In this document: piece by piece, positions 10,801 through 18,780 of the stretch
Numbering within the stretch: position 1 is the first letter of the stretch
Layout: each line of letters begins with the position of its first letter
Assembly: GCF_035083965.1 (NCBI RefSeq)
Contig: NC_089740.1
Coordinates: 15,781,552-15,845,551, forward strand
From: Branchiostoma lanceolatum
Taxonomy: Eukaryota > Chordata > Leptocardii > Amphioxiformes > Branchiostomatidae
Direction of reading: 5' to 3'
DNA length: 64,000 bases
Position numbers and translations under genes: made by a program
Notes under the pieces: model-generated
The model's input: the letters and a program-made list of their open reading frames with translations, nothing else
What the model was told of the DNA's origin: nothing
Databases searched by the model: none

Positions 10801-13800
10801 TCCAATTTAACGTCTTTTGTTCCCCATCATATGGGGGTTGGACGTGCTTGCACATGGATGGGGGAGCCCCAGAACTCCTCATCAAGTGCACTCTTTTTTG
10901 TAGCAAGAGTTTTTACGGCTGGATGCCCTTCCTAACGCCAACCCAAACCCTACTGCTGGGCTTAGGACATGGGAAATGTGTGTTAAGTGGACAACGTCTG
11001 GGTGCATGTCCGGACATGTCTGGGTTCTCCCCTGGGGATTGAACCTGGGTCTTATTGGTTCATAGCCGGATGATCTGCCACTGTGCTACACAGACGTTGT
11101 CTGTTTGTTAATTTTTGTTTCAGAGCTGTCTCCAGCTTTAAAGTTTTTTTTATCTCTCTTATGGGAGCCCATGTTGTTGATTTTAGTCGTAAAGTCTGTC
11201 ATTTCAAGCTTATGAAAATATGTTCTTATTGATTTCATATCAGTACAGATTCTTTTGTAGGATGGGGTGAACTTTTTTTCCTTCTTAGAATTAGAACCCA
11301 GAACCTTTTAGATAGAGTCTAAATAAACACTCCAAACCACAAGACCAGGTAGCTCATATTCAAACCCGGAACTTTTAGATTCCATGAACCCACCCTGACC
11401 ACAAGACCGCCTTGCCAACGACTTGAACTCAGGACCTTAAGTGAACGACCCAAAACAAGACCGCCTTGCTAGGGACTGGAACCCAGGACCTTTAGATTCT
11501 AAGTGAACGACCCTAAACAAGACCGCCTTGCTAGGGACTGGAACCCAGGACCTTTAGATTCTAAGTGAACGACCCTAAACAAGACCGCCTTGCTAGGGAC
11601 TGGAACCCAGAACCTTTAGATTTTAAGTGAACGACCCTAAACAAGACCGCCTTGCTAGGGACTGGAACCCAGGACCTTTAGATTCTAAGTGAACGACCCT
11701 AAACAAGACCGCCTTGCTAGGGACTGGAAACCAGGACCTTCAGATTCTAAGTGAAGGACCCTAAACAAGACAACCTTGCTAGGGACTGGAACCCAGAACC
11801 TTTAGATTCTAAGTGAACGACCCTAAACAAGACTGCCTTGCTAGGGACTGGAACCCAGAACCTTTAGATTCTAAGTGAACGACCCTAAACAAGACCACCT
11901 TGCCAGGGACTGGAACCCAGAACCTTTAGATTCTAAGTGAACGACCCTAAACAAGACCGCCTTGCCAGGGACTGGAACCCAAAACCTTTAGATTCTAAGT
12001 GAACGACCCTAAACAAGACCACCTTGCCAGGGACTGGAACCCAGAACCTTTAGATTCTAAGTGAACGACCCTAAACAAGACCACCTTGCCAGGGACTGGA
12101 ACCCAGGACCTTTAGATTTAAAGTGAATGACCCTAACCACCTTGCTAGGGACTGGAACCCAGAACCTTTAGATTCAACACCCCTAACCACAGCCCCCCCT
12201 GCCCCAGGTTCCATCCCCATCGAGAAGGCGTTGGACCGGTCGGGCGACGTCCTGCTGGCGTGGGACATGAACGGGGAGCCGCTGTCTCGTGACCACGGGT
12301 TTCCTCTCAGGGTCATCGCGCCCGGAATCATCGGAGCCAGGTCAGTCCGATGTTTGTTTGTTTTATATGAATCGTCGGGGCCAGGTCAGTTTTAGTGTTT
12401 ATTAACCTTTAGCACACTGAAGTAGCCGTTTGGCACCCAAATCCTTATTGGTTACAGAGTTAGGCAGCAGGGAGAAGGTTAAGTTTGCATAGTGTGTGTG
12501 TAGGGGCGGCTGAGGCTCCTATGCTGTGCTTTGGAGCCCTGGCCTGACCACTTAGGCAGGCAGGGCAAAGTTGTCCTTACCTTTATTGTTTGTTCCTTGT
12601 TTGTTTGTTTGTTTTTTGACTGTTTATGTGTTTGTTTGTTTATCACAGGCAGGTGAAGTGGCTGAGTAAAGTGTGGGCCAGTCCAGACGAGAGCCCGTCA
12701 CACTGTAATGTTTGTTTGTTGTTTGTTTGTTTATTGTTTGTTTGTTTATCACAGACAGGTGAAGTGGCTGAGTAAAGTGTGGGCCAGTCCAGACGAGAGC
12801 CCGTCACACTGTAATGTTTGTTTGTTGTTTGTTTGTTTATGTGTTTGTTTGTTTATCACAGACAGGTGAAGTGGCTGAGTAAAGTTTGGGCCAGTCCAGA
12901 CGAGAGTCCGTCCCACTGGCAACAGAATGACTACAAGGGATTCGCTCCGCAGGTAAAATTCTAGAATCAAATGTCTTTTTATTGATGTGCCTCAGTTGAT
13001 GATGTTAAACTTTGTAGATTGAATGTAATTCAGTGTCACTCTGTGATATTTCAATAAGTGCATCTTGACCTTGACCCCAGTTGGACTGGGACTCGGTGGA
13101 CTTTAAGAAGAAGTCTCCAGGGAAATGGAACGGTCTGGGCCGTGGGCACATGCAGTTGGATATGGACTGTGCCATTTAATAATGGGGGGATTAAGGGTCT
13201 TAGCCATATTTTAGCAATATTGTCCCAGTTGATGATTTTTACAGTTTGTTATGTAAATTGATTGTGATTTAGTGTCTCCCTGATATTTCAATAAGTGCAT
13301 CTTGCCCTTGACCCCAGATTGACTGGGACTCGGTGGACTTTAAGAAGTCTCCAGCGATCCAGGAGTACCCGGTCCAGTCCGCAATCTGCGAGCCGAAGGA
13401 CGGGGCTGTGTGGGACGACGACGAGGAGGTGAGCACCCCTGTGGGGAAATGGAACGGTCCGGGTCATGGGTATATGCAGTTGGATATGGACTGTGCCATT
13501 TCATAATGGGGGAGTGGTCCAAAGAATACTTTTAATAATAATAATGTTTATTCGTAGGAAAACTCTTTGTGGGAACCTCATTTAGGATGTAGGCTGATCT
13601 GAAATCACATCACTGATGTTGTTTTCCCGTTGCTAGGTGACAGTGATGTTGCTTCCCTGTTGCTAGGTGACAGTGATGTTGTTTCCCATTGCCAGGTGAC
13701 AGTGATGTTGTTTCCCCATTCCTAGGTGACAGTGATGTTGCTTCCCCGTTGCTAGGTGACAGTGATGTTGTTTCCCATTGCCAGGTGACAGTGATGTTGT

Positions 13801-14642
13801 TTCCCCATTGCTAGGTGACAGTGATGTTGCTTCCCAGTTGCTAGGTGACAGTGATGTTGTTTCCCATTGCCAGGTGACAGTGAAGGGCTACGCGTACAGC
13901 GGCGGTGGGCGGGAGATTATCCGGGTTGACGTGTCGGCGGACGGCGGGAAGACCTGGCACCCGACGGAGCTTGTGGCGAAACCCGATCAGGGCTACAACC
14001 GCACCTGGGCCTGGACGCTGTGGGAGGCCACGCTGCCGCTGCCTAAGGAGGCTAAAGGTCGGTTAGTCCTTATTTGGTAATCATTGCCTTATTTGGTAAC
14101 AATTGCCATATTTATCACCCAGACTTGGCATACCTTATTTGGCCATCAGTACCTTATTTGGTGTTTTGTCCTGATCCAGAAAAGTAGGTTGAGCTGTGTG
14201 TGAAGGCATACCTTATTTGGCCATTAGTTCCTTATTTGGTGTTTTGTTGGTTCCGGGAAAGCAGGTTGAGCTGTGTGCGAATGCATACCTTATTTGGCCA
14301 TTAGTTCCTTATTTGGTGTTTTGTTGGTTCCAGGAAAGCAGGTTGAGCTGTGTGCGAAGGCATACCTTATTTGGCCATTAGTTCCTTATTTGGTGTTTTG
14401 TTGGTTCCAGGAAAGCAGGTTGAGCTGTGGGTGAAGGCACACCTTATTTGGCCATTAGTTCCTTATTTGGTGTTTTGTTGGTTCCAGGAAAGCAGGTTGA
14501 GCTGTGTGCGAAGGCGGTGGACTCGGCGTACAACACGCAGCCCGAGTCGTTCAAGCCGTACTGGAACCTGCGCGGGGTCGTGGCCAACGCCTGGCACAGG
14601 GTGCACATCAAGGTCGAACCGCCAGAGGGCGACGATGACTGA
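4251..14642 (+). CDS. SUOX: Sulfite oxidase, mitochondrial (11 exons)
   Basis: Oxidises sulfite to sulfate in the mitochondrial intermembrane space, passing electrons to cytochrome c; last step of cysteine catabolism. Exons: 4251-4321, 5679-6037, 6770-6924, 7978-8151, 9811-9960, 10593-10773, 12208-12340, 12862-12952, 13318-13428, 13874-14057, 14488-14642. All junctions keep phase; 1,764 nt gives 587 residues plus TGA (human protein about 545). Visible parts: basic mitochondrial presequence, hydrophobic anchor (about 70-90), cytochrome b5 domain with heme ligands His142 (HPGG) and His167 (MYAVH), hinge, molybdopterin domain with catalytic Cys about 293 in QCAGNRRS, then the dimerisation domain ending [15 protein letters not shown]. 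No frameshift or missing key residue. The gene is tail-to-tail with W-gene A. Introns are loaded with splice-junction repeats. Confidence 0.95.
5482..5636 (+). pseudogene. Duplicated copy of SUOX exon 2 acceptor and 5' end
   Basis: The segment from GAACTAGCTTATAACAAG through the polypyrimidine tract, the acceptor CTGTAG|GTCAGCAGG and the first ~90 coding bases repeats at 5637-5764 with about 10% divergence. Read in the exon 2 frame it stays open for about 35 codons and then hits TAA near 5626. It has no good donor, so it is probably a non-functional duplicate. Confidence 0.8.
5679..6037 (+). CDS. SUOX: SUOX exon 2: anchor and first half of cytochrome b5 domain
   Basis: Acceptor TTATGTAG|G; encodes the rest of the presequence, a hydrophobic segment ([14 protein letters not shown]) and the b5 fold from FSLEEVGKH through [12 protein letters not shown]. 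Ends CCTG|GTAGG, phase 1, splitting the first Gly of the HPGG heme motif. A diverged copy of its 5' part lies 155 nt upstream. Confidence 0.92.
6360..6560. repeat. AT-rich element with internal inverted repeat in SUOX intron 2
   Basis: CCAGGGTTGCCC near 6401 pairs with GGGCAACCCTGG near 6437, separated by a short AGCTTAAGCT palindrome; flanked by TTTATTTATTTATT. Looks like a small foldback or a retroposon 3' end; family not recognised. Confidence 0.45.
6770..6924 (+). CDS. SUOX: SUOX exon 3: second half of cytochrome b5 domain
   Basis: Acceptor CCCCCCCAG|GC completes HPGG. Encodes the second heme His in [10 protein letters not shown] and ends with [14 protein letters not shown], phase 0, donor GTTAGT. 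The last ~50 nt of this exon plus its donor are repeated downstream (6980-7910). Confidence 0.95.
6925..7915 (+). repeat. Array of SUOX exon 3 ends with (TTAG)n, nine extra copies
   Basis: About nine copies of the last ~50 nt of exon 3 (from GAGCCGCTTCG to ATGCAGCAG) each followed by GTTAGT and a TTAG tetranucleotide run. Starts near 6988, 7074, 7184, 7294, 7404, 7514, 7614, 7686 and 7887; four central units are 110 nt apart. Each complete unit keeps the exon 3 codons and its donor; the last copy is truncated. A TTAG/TGGC microsatellite fills 7740-7885. Confidence 0.9.
7978..8151 (+). CDS. SUOX: SUOX exon 4: hinge and start of molybdopterin domain
   Basis: Encodes the Pro-rich hinge and [18 protein letters not shown] through [18 protein letters not shown], closely matching vertebrate SUOX. 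174 nt, phase 0 at both ends, donor CAG|GTGAGT. The reading frame stays open past the donor into the 24-nt minisatellite. Confidence 0.95.
8159..8790. repeat. 24-nt minisatellite at the SUOX exon 4 donor (~26 copies)
   Basis: Unit CAGGTGTACCACAGGGGGGT plus TACT, about 26 copies, beginning 8 nt after the exon 4 donor. Each unit offers CAG|GTGTAC (donor-like) and CCACAG|G (acceptor-like). Because 24 is a multiple of 3, the unit is open in several frames; the frame of exon 4 reads GVPQGGYS repeats. Three 1-nt insertions in the G-run (from about 8608) shift frames in the distal part. Confidence 0.95.
8800..9205 (+). mobile_element. tRNA-derived SINE in SUOX intron 4
   Basis: tRNA-like head with A box GTGGCGTAATGGTGAGAGC (from 8808) and B box GAGTTCGATTC (near 8851), then the family body shared with 2430-2800 (GGTGTAAATGAGTACCTAGC and GGACGTCCCTCGGATAGGAC). 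Inserted directly after the minisatellite. Confidence 0.8.
9283..9664. mobile_element. 382-bp foldback/MITE with 6-bp flanking duplication
   Basis: Ends CAGGGCTCGAAAT and ATTTCGAGTCCTG are near-perfect terminal inverted repeats. The sequence GGTATA flanks both ends (9277-9282 and 9665-9670), looking like a target-site duplication. The interior is AT-rich and repeats GGGTGCAC/GTGCACC motifs in inverted arrangement. The CAGG terminus resembles hAT elements, though these normally make 8-bp duplications. No transposase. Confidence 0.75.
9811..9960 (+). CDS. SUOX: SUOX exon 5: catalytic cysteine
   Basis: Acceptor TTGGCAG|GTG; 50 codons. Contains [14 protein letters not shown], the molybdenum-ligand Cys motif of sulfite oxidases. 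Donor GTCAGG is weak but phase 0 fits exon 6. Confidence 0.95.
10360..10500 (+). mobile_element. SINE fragment in SUOX intron 5
   Basis: B box-like GGCTTCGAATCCTGTCATGT, then CCTTCGAAAGGCACTTAAAA and GGGTACCTGACCTTGGTTGG, matching the element at 40.74 kb. The 5' head is eroded. Confidence 0.6.
10593..10773 (+). CDS. SUOX: SUOX exon 6: molybdopterin domain
   Basis: Encodes [19 protein letters not shown] through [17 protein letters not shown]; the FEGLD motif is conserved in the family. Phase 1 end, donor G|GTCTGT followed by a (CT)n tract. Confidence 0.93.
10785..11097 (-). mobile_element. tRNA-derived SINE, reverse orientation, SUOX intron 6
   Basis: Read on the - strand the head contains GTAGCACAGTGGCAGATC (A box, near 11090) and GGTTCAATCCCC (B box, near 11040). 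The body ends near the (CT)n tract at 10785. The body (AACGTCTTTTGTTCCCCATC through GGCTGGATGCCCTTCCTAAC) recurs at 16390-16555. Confidence 0.75.
11340..12205. repeat. 62-nt minisatellite in SUOX intron 6 (~13 copies)
   Basis: Unit GACCGCCTTGCTAGGGACTG followed by GAACCCAGGACCTTTAGATT and CTAAGTGAACGACCCTAAAC, about 13 copies with few differences. The array runs to within a few bases of the exon 7 acceptor. Confidence 0.93.
12208..12340 (+). CDS. SUOX: SUOX exon 7: molybdopterin domain
   Basis: Acceptor GCCCCAG; encodes [18 protein letters not shown], then [20 protein letters not shown] and IIGAR, a hallmark of the sulfite oxidase core. Phase 2 end, donor GTCAGT. Confidence 0.95.
12402..12482. 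mobile_element. 81-bp MITE-like element, copy 1
   Basis: Begins TTAACCTTTAGCACACTGAA and ends GGCAGCAGGGAGAAGGTTAA, so TTAACCTT forms short inverted termini. An 81-bp copy with few changes lies at 61545-61625; partial relatives are near 14895 and 41000. Confidence 0.7.
12595..12861 (+). repeat. Two decoy copies of SUOX exon 8 with flanks (~107 nt period)
   Basis: TTTATCACAG acceptor plus the first ~56 nt of exon 8 recur at 12649-12704 and 12755-12810, before the true exon at 12862. Both decoys end CACT|GTAATG, a usable donor absent from the true exon, and are followed by (GTTT)n. A 56-nt decoy exon would shift the frame. Confidence 0.9.
12862..12952 (+). CDS. SUOX: SUOX exon 8
   Basis: Encodes [20 protein letters not shown] and [10 protein letters not shown]. 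It is the third and only complete member of a tandem triplication; only this copy continues through [10 protein letters not shown] to a GTAAAA donor and keeps frame with exon 9. Confidence 0.93.
13060..13317 (+). repeat. Decoy copy of SUOX exon 9 region
   Basis: CTTGACCCCAG acceptor, GACTGGGACTCGGTGGACTT and AAGAAG, then an internal deletion to the exon 9 downstream intron sequence (GGGAAATGGAACGG ... GGATATGGACTGTGCCATTT), which recurs at 13443-13505. The upstream flank (TGATATTTCAATAAGTGCAT) is also duplicated. Confidence 0.9.
13318..13428 (+). CDS. SUOX: SUOX exon 9: start of dimerisation domain
   Basis: Acceptor ACCCCAG|ATT; 37 codons from [20 protein letters not shown] to the acidic WDDDEE. 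A truncated, internally deleted copy of the 5' part lies at 13081-13130. Confidence 0.93.
13625..13873 (+). repeat. 30-nt array of the SUOX exon 10 acceptor (8 decoys)
   Basis: Eight copies of TTGC(T/C)AGGTGACAGTGATG plus TTG(T/C)TTCCC, each containing AG|GTGACAGTGA, the first ten bases of exon 10. The true exon at 13874 diverges after GTGACAGTGA. Confidence 0.93.
13874..14057 (+). CDS. SUOX: SUOX exon 10: dimerisation domain
   Basis: Encodes [20 protein letters not shown] and the [13 protein letters not shown] block typical of the Mo-co oxidoreductase dimerisation domain. Phase 1 end at AAAG|GTCGGT, an unusual donor, chosen because phase and protein continuity to exon 11 demand it. Confidence 0.9.
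14160..14487 (+). repeat. 77-nt array of the SUOX exon 11 acceptor (4 decoys)
   Basis: Four units at about 14178, 14257, 14334 and 14411 repeat the acceptor GGTTCCAG and about 28 nt of exon 11 (GGAAAGCAGGTTGAGCTGTG), followed by CCTTATTTGGCCATTAGTTC. The fifth unit is the true exon. Confidence 0.93.
14488..14642 (+). CDS. SUOX: SUOX exon 11: C-terminus
   Basis: Acceptor GTTCCAG|GA; encodes [20 protein letters not shown] and [20 protein letters not shown], ending in an acidic DDD and TGA. Fifth member of a 77-nt tandem array and the only one that continues into coding sequence. Confidence 0.95.
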
Positions 14643-15787
14643 GTCCAGTTCCCACTGTGACCCACCTGGGCCCAGGAAAAGCAATGTTATGTTTCCCATC
14701 ATGTCCTGAGAAAGTAGGGTCAGGTGGTAATGATGGGATTTTTTATCAGTTGGTAATGATGGGATTTTTCTAAGATTCTGACCAAATCCATCCAACAAAT
14801 GCAGTTTAACAATACAAAACTGAAATGTATAAGGACAGGACTGGAAGCACAACATTTTCTATGCCTCAACACCTCACCATGCAGCAGGGTTATTCTACAG
14901 TTAACCTTCTCCCTGCTGCCTTGCTCCCTGTCCATTCACAGAAGGTTACCTCGACAGGGGGGTGGTTAAAGGATGCAATTATGGAATAGTCTACTTTTGT
15001 AAGAGGGGTGAGTTCACCATCTCCCTGCTGTGGGTGTCTGTTAAGAGTAGAACTTGGCAGGGAGGGGGTTTAAGTGACTACTCACAGAATTTCTGAACCA
15101 TTTTCAGCGCCTTGTTTTCTATGAAATCACACAGGAGTCTCAGAAGGATTAAGTTTTAGAAGGATATAATTGTACTGCTTATATAAAAGTAGCATGGCTT
15201 TACTAGTAAGAAGAGCTGTGTGGTTGTTAAAGTCAATGATTATTTGCTGAAGAGACTGCTTTTTTGGTGTAACAATGGTGCAATTCTATAGGTGTCAACA
15301 GTAATTTTATTTGGGAGTTGGTTGTCTAAAATACTACCTGGAACCATGTGCTCGTAGGTGATGAAAACTTTGTTAAATTGTAATCTCCCAGCAGATTTAT
15401 CGGTGAAATAGACATTATCCAAGATTTTTGTCTTTTCCTCGAGTAAATCAGCTTGGAGAGTCGTACAACAGTTCGTACTTTTATATAAAGATAACCTTGT
15501 AAGGGTAAAATTGTATGATGACCTTGTAGAGTAAACTTGGGATGACCTTGAAACTATGACCATGTAGAGATGGTCTTGTAGGAATGACCTTCTACTGAGG
15601 ATGACCTTGTATTAATGCGTTCCTGTAATTTCATGGTCATGTAATTTCCTGTTCAATGAAATAATAGACAGTGGATTTATTTTATATTTCAAAGACTATC
15701 ATAAGCTTGTTTTTTTCTGTTGCCAGTTTTGACATTCCAACATTTTTTGCTTGAGAGAAGAGAGGAGTTGCCAGGAACAGTAACAAA

Positions 15788-16072
15788 GTTGTAGATGGGG
15801 AATGTCATTGTGAGAGGTTGGAATCTTATCATTAATTATGGCACATGGCATTAATGAAAAGACCTGGAAATGTGTAACCAGTACTGAAGGTACTAATCTG
15901 ATGAAATATTGTTTGGATCTAATGTGACTGTATTACTGGTGTGGTACAAACTGTAGATGGGGAAAGCCATTGTGAGAGGTTGGAATCATGGTTCTTAACA
16001 ATGAACCATTGCCAATTATGGCACATGCCATTAATGAAAAGACCTGGAAATGTGTAACCAGTTACTAAAGGT
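15788..16072. repeat. ~165-nt tandem duplication
   Basis: TGTAGATGGGGAA...GTGAGAGGTTGGAATC...ATTAATGAAAAGACCTGGAA is present twice, with a third partial start (GTGTAGATGGGGAAGGAG) near 16280. Confidence 0.75.
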
Positions 16073-16177
16073 TTGAGAAATTTGTTAAATTAATCATTTT
16101 AAGTGATTCAAAGCTCCAAGGCTGGAAGTAGGTAGGAAGGTGTAAGTGAGGATAGGATCTAATGTTATTGTATGGCC

Positions 16178-16235
16178 ACACTCACTCACTCACTCACTCA
16201 CTCACTCACTCACTCACTCACTCACTCACTCACTC
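16178..16235. repeat. (CACT)n microsatellite
   Basis: About 14 perfect CACT/ACTC tetranucleotides. Confidence 0.97.
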
Positions 16236-16343
16236 CCATAGTTTAGTATGATCACGGTATGACCGGGTGTGGCATAATGTGTAGATGGGGAAGGAGTCAT
16301 TGTACAAGGACTGATCGCTTTGGTTTCTATTGGAAGTTGTAAT

Positions 16344-16349
16344 AATAAA
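16344..16349 (+). terminator. Candidate polyadenylation signal, SUOX (proximal)
   Basis: AATAAA in the 3' flank of SUOX. Confidence 0.3.
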
Positions 16350-16384
16350 TGTACTAACTTAAAGAAAGTGATCTGCAAAGCTTG

Positions 16385-16560
16385 AACTGTCTCTCTCTAT
16401 CCATTTTAACGTCTTTTATTCCCCATCATATGGGGGTTGGACGTGCTTGTACATAGATGGGGGAGCCCCAGGACTCCTCATCAAGTGCATGTCTTTTTTG
16501 TAGCAAGAGTTTTTACGGCTGGATGCCCTTCCTAACACCAACCCAACCCCTACTGTATAC
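16385..16560 (-). mobile_element. Truncated SINE copy
   Basis: Matches 10790-10955 closely (CATATGGGGGTTGGACGTGC and GGCTGGATGCCCTTCCTAAC) but lacks the tRNA head. Confidence 0.75.
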
Positions 16561-16744
16561 GTAGACGCCACTATTTTGAAATTGAAGGCGGTGCAACTGC
16601 ACAAGCGGTCATGTTTTCTATGACATTGAAGTGCTGAAAATTGGTTTAAGACTTTAAACTTTAGTCTTGTGGAAAGCTGCTTTGGAAAATGTGATGCTTT
16701 TTGATGTTTCAAGGCAGAGGGGGAATGGAAATATTTAGTTTCTC

Positions 16745-16750
16745 AATAAA
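16745..16750 (+). terminator. Candidate polyadenylation signal, SUOX (distal)
   Basis: AATAAA followed within 30 nt by a T-rich stretch (TCTTGTCCTGTTTCTTTT). Confidence 0.4.
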
Positions 16751-16770
16751 GGATACAGCAGACATATGGT

Positions 16771-17877
16771 AACTCTTGTCCTGTTTCTTTTGCAAATAGT
16801 AAACTAAGGATTTGGTTAGTTTTACTTCAAATAATGCAAGAAAATGAATGTTAGAGGAACAATTCTGTTCCGATGAAGCTTTCCTAACATGAAAAACAAG
16901 AAGGGTGGAGAAAACTTGTCTAGATCTTCTGTTGTGCCCCTACGGTCAAATAGTTATGGAAATTGTAGTACCAGTAGATGACTTCAGCGAAGCTTTCCTA
17001 TTAAAACTTTGACAAGGCCAGATGAATTTCTAATAGACATCTAAGAGTCACAAATTGTTGATGCAAGATTTACATATCAGGTTACATCTTAAGTGTTTGA
17101 TTTTTAACCAAGGAGATTTTATTCATCTATATAAAACTTCCTTGGTTTAACATATAAATTTCTTGCACTTGGAACAGAGAGTGAAGCAAGAAAGTACAGT
17201 ATTATCTATCTTTGGTGTAAACTTCCATTTGTATATCCTGACATTAAAGCAGACGAAAACCCGGAGTCTGAGATTAAAACTGGGTGAAATAATCCTTTTA
17301 CTACATCATTCACTGAAAAAGAATCTTGGAAGCCAAGGAATGAGTTCCATCACATTTTTGGTATTGACAACAGGGTTTCAAAAGCTCCATCATAAATCTA
17401 CAATAATATAATAACAGGATATTCTGAACCAACACTTCCAAACACAGCTCTACTTAATACCCTGACTTCATTATGTACTGCAACTCTGTAGTTTTTTACA
17501 AGTTATTTACAGGAGTTACTAACTTATCAGCAAGGGGTTGGACTGTACATGTGTTATCACTGTAAATCAATGTTTGAAGGATTTCAAAATCATTTTATCA
17601 GAACTGAATCGAGACTTACTGTATAAATACTTGCACAGACAGCTATATTCCATTCCACACTTGAAGTCCATAGAATAACATCATATCTTCATCTATTGAC
17701 AGGCAATTGCAACATGACTTTAGCACCTTTCAACAGCAAACATAACGTCAGCATCAGAATTGCTTCGAACAAACCTTGACTAGCGCTCTAATATCTGACA
17801 CTGGTTTGGAATTTGAGGATCTAAACAAAAATGCCACACTGGGCTGCAGAATGTGGAGTGAATTTGTACATCAATAA
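16771..17877. other. AT-rich convergent intergenic region
   Basis: Between the 3' ends of SUOX (+) and W-gene A (-). No coding or repeat feature recognised. Confidence 0.4.
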
Positions 17878-17883
17878 TTTATT
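17878..17883 (-). terminator. Candidate polyadenylation signal, W-gene A
   Basis: TTTATT on the + strand, AATAAA on the - strand, about 900 nt after the W-gene A stop codon. Confidence 0.35.
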
Positions 17884-18419
17884 GTTCCAGCCTCAAAAGT
17901 CCATGTGATGAAAACATCTTAGATAAGAACATAAACTGACTCCACAAATGATTACAAAAAAAATCATGCATCTTTGCTTTAAAAAATACTTGAGGCTTGC
18001 AAATCAAACTTAGACATATTGCCAACTTTTTCAAATACATCACTTATATATGTATTACTCGTCATCAAGCAATTCAAGATACTAACATCTTTGAACAGAG
18101 TAATAAAAGAAATAAGAATCTGCAATCAAAAAGTTCACATTTCTTCTTCACATCTTGTCATCCTTGTGTCACTACAAGTTATTGATAGTGAAAAACATTG
18201 TGGCCTATTCCATTAACAAAATGGGCAGCTAAAATCTGACCAAATCAACTTATCGCAAAGTTGCTCTATCAACTACTGCTAACATGTTAACCTTGGGCCA
18301 CATCAATTCAATCTGATGGTTCTTGGATTCTGCAAATATAACGCTGAACTAGAAAAGCAAAACTGAGTCTATAAGGAGAAAGTTTATATTGGTTCACAGT
18401 TTCAGGACGAGTTGTTACT

Positions 18420-18780
18420 GAGTCCCGTAGCTGGCCCGTGGTCCCCGAGGTGTCTATGAGCTCCTCAGCCGGCCCCTTGAGCCCCTCAGCCGGCCCCTTC
18501 AGCCTCAAGGTTGTTCAGTTGGCCCCCAAGGTCGGCCCCTTCGGCCCCGAGGAAGTTCTTGAGCCCCTAAGCTGCCCCATGGCCCTGACATTGTTCTTGA
18601 GCCCCCAAGCTGTTCCCTTGAGCCACCCAGTTGGCTCCTGGAGCCCTTCAGCTATAGCCATGAGCCCTGATGTTGTTCTTGAGCCCTTCAAATGGCCCCT
18701 CAGTTGGCCCCTTTAACCTCACAGTTGGCCCTGAGGCTGTGTTTGAACCCCCCAGATGTTTCCTTGAGACCAAATGCTGT
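18420..18780 (-). repeat. GC-rich degenerate repeat in W-gene A 3' UTR
   Basis: Recurring motifs of the form TTGAGCCCC...GGCCCC at roughly 24-36 nt spacing on the + strand. It starts right after the stop codon, so it is probably transcribed as 3' UTR. The open frames on both strands look like repeat composition. Confidence 0.6.

Larger units (their letters stand above)
14643..16770 (+). other. SUOX: Probable SUOX 3' UTR
   Basis: No coding frame. Contains duplicated segments at 15788-15893 and 15955-16072 (GGCATTAATGAAAAGACCTG and GAAATGTGTAACCAG in both), a (CACT)n run and a truncated SINE. AATAAA occurs at 16344-16349 and 16745-16750. Where the transcript really ends cannot be decided from sequence alone. 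Confidence 0.45.
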
